Below are positions 1-6,969 of a stretch of DNA of 40,397 bases, piece by piece (position 1 is the stretch's first letter; the number at the start of each line of letters is the position of its first letter). A model generated the notes under the pieces. The model did no database searches. It worked only from the letters and a program-made list of their open reading frames with translations, and was not told where the DNA came from. Origin of the DNA: Bacteroidota bacterium (GTDB lineage: Bacteria; Bacteroidota; Bacteroidia; Palsa-948); contig JAHEYJ010000010.1 of the NCBI GenBank assembly GCA_023251675.1, positions 1 to 40,397 of the forward strand, in the 5' to 3' direction. Made by a program: the position numbers and the translations under genes.

Positions 1-743
1 TGGTTCTTTGTAATAAGAAAAAGATTATTCCTGAAATTATAAAATGTTTTACGGGGATTCATCTTGGCAAGTGTTCCGGCTCCAACATGATATACCCGCG
101 AGTTCCCGCAATAAAAGATCTTATTCCCCAGGTTACGCATTCTCCAGCACAGGTCAATTTCTTCCATGTGCGCAAAGAAGTCTTCATCAAAGCCGCCGGC
201 ATCAAAAAAACTTTTTGCCCTGACAAACATGCAGGCGCCGCTTGCCCAGAATATTTCGGTTGTATTGTTGTATTGGCTTTCATCCTTTTCAAATGAATCG
301 AATATCCTTCCCCGGCAGAACGGGTATCCCCACTTATCAATAAATCCGCCGCCGCCGCCTGCATATTCTAATTCATCACGAACATTGTAATTCAAAAGTT
401 TCGGCTGGCAGGCAGCTATTAGGGGATCCGCATCCATAAGCGCAATAACCGGGTTGATCCAACCGGAAGTCACTTCCACATCGGAATTAAGCAAGACAAA
501 ATACTCGGCAGGAATATTTTTCAGGCCATCGTTGTATCCCTTTGCATAGCCTCCGTTAACTGAATTCCGGATGATCTTTAGAGAAGGGAATTTCTCCTTC
601 ACCAGATCAACAGAATGATCCGTTGAGTCATTATCGATCACAAAAACTTCAGCCCAACCGGAAGAATGTTCGATCACGGCAGGAAGGAATTTTTCAAGAA
701 GAGCTTTCCCGTTCCAGTTAAGGATGGCGATGGCGACTTTCAT
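1..743 (-). CDS. Glycosyltransferase family 2 (partial, 3' end cut by window)
   Basis: Read by hand on the minus strand: an open frame starts at the ATG at 743 and runs off the left edge, giving about 247 residues. The N-terminus (MKVAIAILNWNGKALL) is a GT-A nucleotide-binding start, followed by VIDNDSTDHS and the metal-binding stretch LLNSDVEV. Later come WASGACMFVRA and HMEEIDLCWR, the acceptor-side acidic motif of rhamnosyltransferase-like GT2 enzymes. It would transfer a sugar from a nucleotide-sugar donor to a cell-surface glycan or lipid on the cytoplasmic side of the membrane. The donor and acceptor cannot be told. The next gene upstream, the GWxTD protein, lies 24 bp away on the same strand, so they may be co-transcribed. 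The family call is firm; the specificity is unknown. Confidence 0.9.
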   Translation of the reverse strand, partial: MKVAIAILNWNGKALLEKFLPAVIEHSSGWAEVFVIDNDSTDHSVDLVKEKFPSLKIIRNSVNGGYAKGYNDGLKNIPAEYFVLLNSDVEVTSGWINPVIALMDADPLIAACQPKLLNYNVRDELEYAGGGGGFIDKWGYPFCRGRIFDSFEKDESQYNNTTEIFWASGACMFVRAKSFFDAGGFDEDFFAHMEEIDLCWRMRNLGNKIFYCGNSRVYHVGAGTLAKMNPRKTFYNFRNNLFLITKN

Positions 744-767
744 TTTTGATCTCTAAGGCAGTAAAAG

Positions 768-2240
768 TTATTTGGGATTCCCGAAGGTATCATGGGAGTT
801 GCCGCCATAGTGTTCCGGCGCATCTTTTTTCTCAAAATCATTCGACTGCACCGTTCTCGCATGAAGTTTCATTTCCCAGTTTGCATCATGCGTTTCGCCC
901 AGGGCATCTGAATGAAGTATCTGGTAATTGTTGGTTACCAGGTCCCTGCTGTAAAAAACAAATTGCTTATTTGTCTGGCTCGGATTTAATTTGCTCTTAT
1001 CTACTAATTTGTAATACAACCATATTTCATAAGGATACGCGTTGGGTTCGCTGGGTGCTTCTTCCCGCTTATCAGGAGCTCCGTATTGAAGGAAAATCCT
1101 TCCACGGTCCGTTTCATATCCCCGGTAATTAAAAGTCCCGAATTTTGCATTCACTGCTTTAACCAGCTGGTAATATTTAGTCCACTCTTCTTCCGGTGTA
1201 AGTGCCGCTCTGGACTGCCAGAAATTATAAAAGAACTGCTGCATTAATTTTGTATCCGCCAGTTTAAGCTGGGTATTAATAAAGTCTTTTTCGGATTCGG
1301 AAGCAATGGGACGTAATGATTTAATAAAATCAGCAAGCGTGTCTTTGCCGTTTATCCGGGAAGCAAACGTATTCTCGATCGTTACGCCGGACAGATCTGC
1401 CATATCCATTTTTGCATTGGGATTCTTGCGTTGAAAGAAAACTTTCTTTTGAGCAACAAGTTCATTGTTCTTGTTTCTGCAATCAACTACTAAATTAAAA
1501 TTGCCGCTCGGAAGGTTTGAAATATTAAATTTTGATAAAAGAAGGCCGACCTCGCCTGTCGTTTCGCGTTTAAACGCCGTGAACTTAGAAAGCATCTTCT
1601 TGTTCTCATATCCTTCAATGTAATAATTCATGAGGTATTTTTCGTTCTCACCAAGCAGTGTTTTTGTATTGTAAACTTCTGCATAAAATAAAATCTCATT
1701 TACATCTTCCGGATAATAGAAATCAGCCATATAGGGAATCAGATCGTACCCGTTTTTTGTAACTGCGCTTTGCACATCTGATTTTATGAAAGAGGTCAGC
1801 AGTTCTATGTCAGAGATATTGATCTTATTAGACGGAAAGTCGATTGTGATCTTTTTCTTTACAGAAAATGTTTTTCCATTGATGTTCTTATCGGTGATCA
1901 TTTGTTCAAATTCATACTCACCTGCTTCAAGTGAAAATCGCTGCTGATCAATAAAGTTGGGCCGCTTAAGCGTATCATTTAACTCCGGGCTCATCAGGAT
2001 GTATTTTTTAGATGCTTTGATCTGTCCGTTCTGTGAAAAGATCGTGCCTACTTCCACCTTCCCCTGATATTTTCCTGCACTGTTTTTTACGAACGAAGCT
2101 GAATTACCAAAGACAGAAAGATACGTTTCTACATAAGGTTTATTATCTGGCGTATTGAAGGCACAATGAGAAAAATAAGCATTAATCTGGGCGTTTACTC
2201 CAGTAGAGACAAACAGCATAAAAGCAAAAACTTTTTTCAT
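768..2240 (-). CDS. GWxTD domain-containing secreted protein
   Basis: 490 aa with a Sec signal peptide (MKKVFAFMLFVSTGVNAQ). The middle is predicted beta-rich. The C-terminal part (about residues 340-430) carries the GWxTD domain: LTPEEEWTKYY, then RGYETDRGRIFLQYGAPDKRE and the EIWLYY strand. The signature motif reads GYETD here, with Tyr for the usual Trp. GWxTD proteins are a Bacteroidetes/Acidobacteria family of exported proteins with no settled biochemical role. The start is supported by the signal peptide. A near-perfect inverted repeat at 2275-2297 lies 35 bp upstream of the start. The function is unknown and no enzyme activity is claimed. Confidence 0.88.
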   Translation of the reverse strand: MKKVFAFMLFVSTGVNAQINAYFSHCAFNTPDNKPYVETYLSVFGNSASFVKNSAGKYQGKVEVGTIFSQNGQIKASKKYILMSPELNDTLKRPNFIDQQRFSLEAGEYEFEQMITDKNINGKTFSVKKKITIDFPSNKINISDIELLTSFIKSDVQSAVTKNGYDLIPYMADFYYPEDVNEILFYAEVYNTKTLLGENEKYLMNYYIEGYENKKMLSKFTAFKRETTGEVGLLLSKFNISNLPSGNFNLVVDCRNKNNELVAQKKVFFQRKNPNAKMDMADLSGVTIENTFASRINGKDTLADFIKSLRPIASESEKDFINTQLKLADTKLMQQFFYNFWQSRAALTPEEEWTKYYQLVKAVNAKFGTFNYRGYETDRGRIFLQYGAPDKREEAPSEPNAYPYEIWLYYKLVDKSKLNPSQTNKQFVFYSRDLVTNNYQILHSDALGETHDANWEMKLHARTVQSNDFEKKDAPEHYGGNSHDTFGNPK

Positions 2241-2274
2241 TTGAGATAGTTTAGGCTAAAGTATCAAAAATTAT

Positions 2275-2297
2275 GCTCACTCCTTTTCATAGTGAGC
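2275..2297. promoter_or_regulatory. Inverted repeat upstream of the GWxTD gene
   Basis: GCTCACT (2275-2281) and AGTGAGC (2291-2297) form a perfect 7-bp stem around a 9-nt loop, between the start of the minus-strand GWxTD gene and the plus-strand tRNA/GIY-YIG unit. It has no T-run on either side that would make it a clear terminator. It may be an operator or an mRNA leader hairpin. Confidence 0.4.
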
Positions 2298-2331
2298 AGG
2301 TGGTTCATTTTATTTAGTAAGTGGATTAATG

Positions 2332-2361
2332 TTGCCTGAAGGGAAGAAAATTATATTTTTG
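2332..2361 (+). promoter_or_regulatory. Predicted Bacteroidetes-type promoter of the GIY-YIG/tRNA-Ser unit
   Basis: TTG at 2332-2334, a 19-nt spacer, then TATTTTTG at 2354-2361. This fits the Bacteroidetes consensus TTG-N(about 19-21)-TAnnTTTG. It sits directly in front of the structured leader and no other transcript start is visible before the GIY-YIG gene, so it probably drives both that gene and the tRNA behind it. Confidence 0.6.
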
Positions 2362-2364
2362 CCA

Positions 2365-2396
2365 GCCCGAAGCGTACCCTCTCGGTACTGGCGGGC
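2365..2396 (+). repeat. GC-rich hairpin at the start of the GIY-YIG/tRNA-Ser leader
   Basis: GCCCG (2365-2369) pairs with CGGGC (2392-2396), and inside it GTACC (2374-2378) pairs with GGTAC (2384-2388) around the loop CTCTC. An alternative outer pairing is GCCAG (2361-2365) with CTGGC (2388-2392). The GC content contrasts with the AT-rich surroundings. It lies a few nt from the expected transcription start, so the RNA would begin with this hairpin. Confidence 0.55.
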
Positions 2397-2401
2397 CAAT
2401 C

Positions 2402-2463
2402 GGAGGGATGGCAGACTTGCTCCTACGGAGGCGGTTGCCCCGTCGGGGTAAAATCGCACCGGT
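2402..2463 (+). pseudogene. tRNA-Ser 5'-end copy / degenerate tRNA-like segment
   Basis: GGAGGGATGGCAGA at 2402-2415 is identical to the first 14 nt of the intact tRNA-Ser at 2722-2735. Further along, GCGGTTG (2431-2437) and GGGTAAAA (2446-2453) also occur, in the same order, in the tRNA (2736-2742 and 2769-2776). The anticodon stem-loop and the whole T-arm and 3' acceptor strand are absent. A CCCCGTCGGGG palindrome (2438-2448) sits between the matches. It is either a tRNA relic cut by insertion of the nuclease gene or a mimic of the tRNA; only the 14-nt identity is beyond doubt. Confidence 0.5.
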
Positions 2464-2472
2464 CTTAATATT

Positions 2473-2715
2473 ATGTTTTATACATACATATTAAAAAGCT
2501 TAAAGGATGGTAAGTATTACTATGGCCAAACAAACAATTTAGAAAATAGAATTAAAAGACATAACAATGGAAAAGAAAAATCTACAAAAGGAAGAATTCC
2601 GTTTGTCTTACATTATTTCGAAGAGTATAAAACAAGGGGTGAAGCTGTAAAAAGGGAATTCTTTTTTAAAACAATCAATGGCTATAACTACCTAAAAGAA
2701 AAAGGAATAATTTAG
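2473..2715 (+). CDS. Small GIY-YIG nuclease-domain protein
   Basis: 80 aa, a single GIY-YIG domain of the UPF0213/YhbQ-like small type. The motif elements are in order: YTYIL at residues 3-7 for GIY, YYYGQTNN at 15-22 for YIG, Arg26 in LENRIKRHN, and the metal-binding Glu62 in EAVKREFFFK. All expected catalytic positions are present, so it should be an active DNA endonuclease or DNA-processing nuclease. It has no extra DNA-binding domain. The stop codon ends 6 bp before the tRNA-Ser gene, and the 14-nt tRNA copy lies 57 bp upstream, so the gene sits between two tRNA 5' ends. No Shine-Dalgarno is visible. Free-standing GIY-YIG genes of this kind are common and often repeated in Bacteroidetes; their role is not established. 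Confidence 0.9.
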   Translation: MFYTYILKSLKDGKYYYGQTNNLENRIKRHNNGKEKSTKGRIPFVLHYFEEYKTRGEAVKREFFFKTINGYNYLKEKGII

Positions 2716-2721
2716 CAACCT

Positions 2722-2806
2722 GGAGGGATGGCAGAGCGGTTGATCGCAGCTGTCTTGAAAACAGCCTTGGGTAAAACCAACGGGGGTTCGAATCCCTCTC
2801 CCTCCG
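2722..2806 (+). tRNA. tRNA-Ser (anticodon TGA)
   Basis: Acceptor GGAGGGA (2722-2728) pairs fully with TCCCTCC (2799-2805), with discriminator G2806. The anticodon arm is GCTGT-CTTGAAA-ACAGC with anticodon TGA, reading UCN codons. A long variable arm follows (CTTGGGTAAAACC...), as expected of class II tRNAs, then the T arm with loop TTCGAAT. CCA is not encoded (GCA follows). The GIY-YIG gene ends 6 bp upstream and a terminator hairpin follows 17 bp downstream, so this tRNA has no promoter of its own in the usual place. Confidence 0.97.
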
Positions 2807-2823
2807 CAGATAAATCAAATCAG

Positions 2824-2844
2824 ACCCCGCAAAAGCGGGGTTTG
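2824..2844 (+). terminator. Intrinsic terminator after tRNA-Ser
   Basis: ACCCCGC (2824-2830), loop AAAA, GCGGGGT (2835-2841), followed by TTGTTATTT. A strong GC stem with a loose T tract closes the GIY-YIG/tRNA-Ser unit. Confidence 0.8.
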
Positions 2845-2920
2845 TTATTTAATGTCGGTATAGTATTCTCAAAAGGGAGAATCCGAACGATTCAATCAGT
2901 ACTTTTCATATTTTTGATTC

Positions 2921-4162
2921 ATGTCCGAGAAGCTTGCCACTAAAAACCCTTTTAACATAATTGTTATCGTTGCTGCTTTGGGTTATTTTGTGGATATCTA
3001 CGACCTTATTTTATTTGGAATAGTCAAAGACCCCAGCCTGAAAGATATCGGCATCACGGATCCCCAGATGATCATTGATCAGGGCGCTACGCTGCTCGGC
3101 ATCCAGATGATCGGGATGCTGATCGGAGGAATGATCTGGGGAATCCTTGGAGATAAACTGGGACGGCTATCCACTTTATTTCTCACCATACTCATTTATT
3201 CCGCTTCTACGTTTGCCAATGGTTTTATACATGACTTTAACCAATATGCAGTGCTCCGGTTTATTTCCGGAATAGGATTGGCAGGAGAACTGGGTGTAGG
3301 AATCACACTGGTCAGTGAAGTAATGACAAAAGAACACCGCGGATACGGCACTGCGTTAGTTTCAGGCGTTGGGATTGCCGGAGCCGTGCTGGGCTACCTG
3401 GTAACTAAATATTTTGGCTGGAGAGAAGCCTATTATGTAGGCGGCGGACTGGGATTGGCTTTGCTCATCCTTCGTGTATCCGTTTACGAGTCGGGTATGT
3501 TCAAAAAAATGAAAGAAGAAAAAGTGAAACGCGGTAGCTTCATCAGTTTATTCACGAATAAAAAAAGATTCTTTAAATACCTGAACTCCATTATGATCGG
3601 CATACCCGTGTGGTATGTGATCGGCATTCTTGTAATTTTCTCACCTCAGCTGGGAGAAAAAGTTTTTAATATCCAGGGGGTAATTATCGGAGGCGCTGCC
3701 ATCATGTATCACTACATAGGCGCGTCCATCGGCAGCATTGTTACGGGTCTTATCAGCCAGTGGCTGAAGTCAAGAAAAAAAGCTTTATTGATCGCACTTT
3801 CCGTGCTCACGGTCTTCATTGCAATTTATTTCTCCATGTTCAACGCCTCGGTTACTTTCTTCTATACCGTTCTGTTTCTGCTTGGAATAGCCCAGGGATA
3901 TTGGGCCGTATTTGTTACTTCTGCTTCCGAACAGTTTGGAACCAATCTGCGTTCTACCGTTACGACAACCGCTCCGAATTTTGTAAGGGGATTAACTTTC
4001 CTGATGGCAATTGCATTCAAAAGAATGGGTAAGATTGAAGCAATCGGTTTATGGAACTCCGCGTTAATAATCGGTGTGGTCGTGATGGTACTGGCTTTCA
4101 TCGCACTTTATAACCTGGAAGAAACGTATGGAAAAGATCTGGACTATTTTGAAGAAATATAA
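2921..4162 (+). CDS. MFS transporter (sugar/organic-acid type)
   Basis: 413 aa and about 12 hydrophobic segments. The N-terminus has VDIYDLILFG in TM1 and the loop 2-3 motif GDKLGRLSTL (family form GxxxDRxGRR). FISGIGLAGELGVGITLVSE in TM4 resembles the metabolite:H+ symporter (MHS) and aromatic-acid branches, and EHRGYG follows in the loop. The second half repeats the six-TM pattern. It should be an inner-membrane symporter of a small organic solute, substrate unknown. It is followed after 3 bp by a CoA-binding protein, so the two form an operon ending at the terminator at 4534. Confidence 0.88.
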   Translation: MSEKLATKNPFNIIVIVAALGYFVDIYDLILFGIVKDPSLKDIGITDPQMIIDQGATLLGIQMIGMLIGGMIWGILGDKLGRLSTLFLTILIYSASTFANGFIHDFNQYAVLRFISGIGLAGELGVGITLVSEVMTKEHRGYGTALVSGVGIAGAVLGYLVTKYFGWREAYYVGGGLGLALLILRVSVYESGMFKKMKEEKVKRGSFISLFTNKKRFFKYLNSIMIGIPVWYVIGILVIFSPQLGEKVFNIQGVIIGGAAIMYHYIGASIGSIVTGLISQWLKSRKKALLIALSVLTVFIAIYFSMFNASVTFFYTVLFLLGIAQGYWAVFVTSASEQFGTNLRSTVTTTAPNFVRGLTFLMAIAFKRMGKIEAIGLWNSALIIGVVVMVLAFIALYNLEETYGKDLDYFEEI

Positions 4163-4165
4163 GTT

Positions 4166-4525
4166 ATGAAAACCACTTTGGTGATAGGCGCCTCTGAAAA
4201 TATTGAACGATATTCAAATCGTGCCGTACGGATGCTGAAGAAATACAACCACCCGGTTATAGCGGTCGGTTTAAAACCAGGCGAGATCGATGGAGTGACT
4301 ATCCAGACCGGATTACCTGAAATAAAAAATGTGAATACCGTTACTGTATATGTGGGAGAAAAAAACCAACCGCCCTATTTTGATTACATCCTGAATCTAA
4401 AACCTTCAAGGGTGATCTTTAATCCGGGAGCAGAAAACCCTGCGCTTGAAAAAAAACTGGAAGAAAAAGGCATTGAAGTATTGGAGGCCTGTACGCTTGT
4501 CATGCTTTCTACCGGGAGTTATTAA
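4166..4525 (+). CDS. CoA-binding domain protein (CoA_binding_2)
   Basis: 119 aa, a stand-alone Rossmann-like CoA-binding domain (succinyl-CoA synthetase alpha / YccU type). TLVIGASENIERYSNRAVRML is the nucleotide-binding start, shown here as its key GASENxERYS loop. The domain closes with IFNPGAENP and EACTLVML, the usual end of this family. Proteins of this family bind CoA or similar nucleotides, but no reaction is assigned. The gene begins 3 bp after the MFS transporter stop, so they share a transcript. A link between the two (uptake of an acid later activated with CoA) is only a guess. Confidence 0.85.
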   Translation: MKTTLVIGASENIERYSNRAVRMLKKYNHPVIAVGLKPGEIDGVTIQTGLPEIKNVNTVTVYVGEKNQPPYFDYILNLKPSRVIFNPGAENPALEKKLEEKGIEVLEACTLVMLSTGSY

Positions 4526-4533
4526 ATGAAAAA

Positions 4534-4562
4534 CCCCGTCCGCCTTAGGCGGATCGGGGCTT
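4534..4562. terminator. Terminator hairpin between convergent genes
   Basis: CCCCG-T-CCGCC-TTA-GGCGG-AT-CGGGG (4534-4559) with A-runs on the left and TTA on the right, between the CoA-binding protein (plus) and the small secreted protein (minus). It can serve both strands. It is one of several GC-rich palindromes in this AT-rich window. Confidence 0.75.
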
Positions 4563-4594
4563 AACATAAACCAAACAAAAGAAATTACTTTCTT

Positions 4595-4792
4595 TTATTT
4601 CTTTGTTTCCTCTGTTTTTTTCTTAGCAGGAACTTTCTTTACAGGCTTATCTGCTTTTTTAGTGGTGTCTTTCTTTGCAGGAGCAGCTTCTGTTTTAGGT
4701 TTGCTTGTTCCTTTTTTTTCTGTTGATTGCTGAGCAAACATAGTGCTTACTGCAAAAGCAGAAACAACTGCGAATAACATTAACTTTTTCAT
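4595..4792 (-). CDS. Small secreted Lys/Pro/Ala-rich protein
   Basis: 65 aa: a clear Sec signal peptide (MKKLMLFAVVSAFAVSTMFAQ) followed by a 44-residue low-complexity, highly basic tail made of Lys, Thr, Pro, Ala and Glu (KKDTTKKADKPVKK, KKKTEETKK). No domain is recognisable. A good promoter lies 44 bp upstream (4836-4866). Such Lys-rich small exported proteins are frequent in Bacteroidetes annotation, but none has a known role. The mature part would be unstructured and positively charged, and could bind polyanions in the periplasm. Confidence 0.75.
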   Translation of the reverse strand: MKKLMLFAVVSAFAVSTMFAQQSTEKKGTSKPKTEAAPAKKDTTKKADKPVKKVPAKKKTEETKK

Positions 4793-4835
4793 TTTGTTTT
4801 TTTGTTTTTGTTGTTGTACATTTTAATTTACAATA

Positions 4836-4866
4836 CAAATATAGAGCAACCTAAATGAAGATACAA
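4836..4866 (-). promoter_or_regulatory. Predicted promoter of the small Lys-rich protein
   Basis: On the minus strand, TTG (4866-4864), a 20-nt spacer, then TATATTTG (4843-4836). This is an exact match to the Bacteroidetes TTG-N20-TAnnTTTG pattern, 44 bp before the ATG. Confidence 0.7.
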
Positions 4867-4922
4867 TGAAGGAAAAAACCTTTTTTTAAAACAAAAGATG
4901 AAGAAAAGATGAAGGGAACGCG

Positions 4923-6239
4923 TCATGGAAAGATTAAAACGAAGGAGGTTCCTCTTGGTTGATTCGCTAGGATAACGATCTCAATACCATGAAAATCCGC
5001 AATGGCCCTTACAATGGGTAAACCAAGCCCATAACTTCTCGTGTCGGTGCTTTGATGCTTGCGGAAGCGATTAAAAATCACCTTTTGCTGTTCCGCATCA
5101 ATGCCGATTCCGGTATCTTTTACTTCGACCTTGAATTTCCCGTTCTCTATCTTCGAATGAATAATGATCATGCCTTCCGTCACATTGTATTTTATGGCAT
5201 TATTGATCAAATTAAAAAATAAGGTAAAAAGCAAACTCTTATTACCTTGTTGAAATACATATTCCGCATCGTACTTTATCTGAATCTTAATATGCTTCTC
5301 TTCAAAACGCTCTTCTATTTCATCGATCACCTCATTGATCAGCAAATTAATATTAACAGCCTCTTCTTTAAGATATTGCTCATTCTCAATACGCGCAATC
5401 ATTAAAAAAGCGGTAATGATTTTATTCAGCCGCACCAGTGTTTTCTGCGATTCTATTACTTTCAAAGCTGCATTTTCTGAAATTGACGGGTCGGACATGA
5501 TATTCTCCAGCCGGCTTTGCAAGAGTGAGATCGGAGTCAATAACTCATGAGAAATATTTGAAGTAATTTCTTTCTCCCGCTGAAAAGCGGCGTTGATCTT
5601 TTCCATCATTTCATTGATGCTCTTATCCAAATATTTAAAATCGGTAGTCGTGGTTTGAATCTCCCTGAAATCAAAATCAGCAGGATGTTTTACCCCTTTC
5701 AGCTTTTTTTCAATGATCCGCTGAAATGGCTTTAAAAGTTGTTTTGCATACCCGACATCGATCAAAACAGTGATCGTAAGAATTAACAACAATACATATA
5801 AAGCGAATTTTTTTATTGTCTGGTCCAATTCCGTAATGGTAGCCGTGCTCTTTCCTATTTCAAGTAAATAATTTTTTTCCTGCATTTTGAAAACGTAACT
5901 TAAAACCCGGTAATCCACTACTGAATTCTCAATATTACGCTGCGTGTTTTCTATGCGCTGAAAGGGCGACGTGGTATCCGATGCCGGTTCCAGCGAAATA
6001 AATTCTTCTTTAAGAATATTGTAACTGCTGTAACTGCTGTCGCCTTCTTCCTGAATAAACGTACTAATGCCTACCCGATTGACAATTCCCAAAACACGTT
6101 CTTTCATCACCAGCAACCGCTCATCCGTATGATTGAATACGACTTGCTTGACGATGATAGGTAAGAATGAAAAAAAGGCAATAAAAACCAATGCTTTTGA
6201 GATCGTGTTGAATAAGGCGAGTTTGGTGTAAAGCTTCAT
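4923..6239 (-). CDS. Sensor histidine kinase
   Basis: 438 aa. TM1 is about residues 9-31 and TM2 about 145-161, with a periplasmic sensor region of about 110 residues between. Then come a HAMP-like linker, the dimerisation/phosphoacceptor helix SNISHELLTP with His231, the N box NLINNAIKYN (Asn347), the G1 box DTGIGI (375-380) and the G2 box GLGLPI (404-409). All kinase motifs are intact. It should sense an envelope signal and phosphorylate the partner regulator, whose gene lies upstream and overlaps its start by 4 bp (ATGA). The signal is unknown. Confidence 0.95.
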   Translation of the reverse strand: MKLYTKLALFNTISKALVFIAFFSFLPIIVKQVVFNHTDERLLVMKERVLGIVNRVGISTFIQEEGDSSYSSYNILKEEFISLEPASDTTSPFQRIENTQRNIENSVVDYRVLSYVFKMQEKNYLLEIGKSTATITELDQTIKKFALYVLLLILTITVLIDVGYAKQLLKPFQRIIEKKLKGVKHPADFDFREIQTTTTDFKYLDKSINEMMEKINAAFQREKEITSNISHELLTPISLLQSRLENIMSDPSISENAALKVIESQKTLVRLNKIITAFLMIARIENEQYLKEEAVNINLLINEVIDEIEERFEEKHIKIQIKYDAEYVFQQGNKSLLFTLFFNLINNAIKYNVTEGMIIIHSKIENGKFKVEVKDTGIGIDAEQQKVIFNRFRKHQSTDTRSYGLGLPIVRAIADFHGIEIVILANQPRGTSFVLIFP

Positions 6240-6910
6240 GAATTTATTCTATAACCAATTCCCCGTACGGTTTCAATCCAATCCGAAGAAGAATACACAG
6301 CTAATTTTTTACGGAGATTTTTTATGTGTACATCAATGTAATTGGAATCATAGTTCTCTTCCAGCACATCTCCCCATAAATGTTCGGTTAACTGCACACG
6401 GGTTAAAACCCGGTTCTTGTGCAGTATTAAGTAAGAAAGGATATCAAATTCTTTTTTAGTAAGCGGAATTTCCTTTGAACTGAAATAAACGGCCCGCTTC
6501 TGCATGTCAACTATAAATCCTTTGATCTCAAAAGTGTTCTTCTTTAATCCGTGTTTTCTCCGGGTAATGGCATTCATCCTGGATAAAAGCTCAAGTAATG
6601 AAAACGGTTTTGCGAGGTAATCATCAGCACCTAAATTAAGTCCTTTGATTTTATTGTCTACATCGCCCCTGGCCGTTAAAATTATAAAAGAAGAATCTTT
6701 GTTTGATTCACGGGATTCTTTAAGCAGATCCAATCCCTCGTAGTCGGGCAAACCAAGATCCAAAAGGACAAAATCATAATTATTTACAAATATCTTTTCA
6801 GAAGCGATTTTTCCTGTAAAGGCTAAATCACAAAGATAGTTTTCCTTTTCAAGAAATATTTTTATTTCCCCGGCAAGATCTTTCTGGTCTTCAACGATCA
6901 ATACATTCAT
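6236..6910 (-). CDS. OmpR/PhoB-family response regulator
   Basis: 224 aa. The receiver domain (1-115) has acidic E7/D8, phosphoacceptor D51 in LLDLGLPD, T79 and K101 in LAKPF. A winged-helix DNA-binding domain follows (about 128-222: PLTKKEFDILSYL, NYIDVHIKNLRKKL, ETVRGIGYRI). It is the transcriptional output of the two-component pair and is translationally coupled to the kinase by an ATGA overlap. The target genes are not evident; the class III aminotransferase ends 59 bp away on the same strand, but no operator repeats were seen. Confidence 0.95.
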   Translation of the reverse strand: MNVLIVEDQKDLAGEIKIFLEKENYLCDLAFTGKIASEKIFVNNYDFVLLDLGLPDYEGLDLLKESRESNKDSSFIILTARGDVDNKIKGLNLGADDYLAKPFSLLELLSRMNAITRRKHGLKKNTFEIKGFIVDMQKRAVYFSSKEIPLTKKEFDILSYLILHKNRVLTRVQLTEHLWGDVLEENYDSNYIDVHIKNLRKKLAVYSSSDWIETVRGIGYRINS

Positions 6911-6969
6911 GAAAGAAAATTTTCGAAGTAAAGTTAACGAAAAGGCATCCGGTAAATTCCTAATAAATG

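Noticed and set aside
746-1132. Plus-strand open frame of 128 aa
   Set aside because: Lies entirely on the opposite strand of the GWxTD gene, with no family resemblance; a shadow frame.
2728-2943. Open frame reading through tRNA-Ser (MAERLIAAVLKTA...)
   Set aside because: Translation of a tRNA and its terminator, a well-known false gene.
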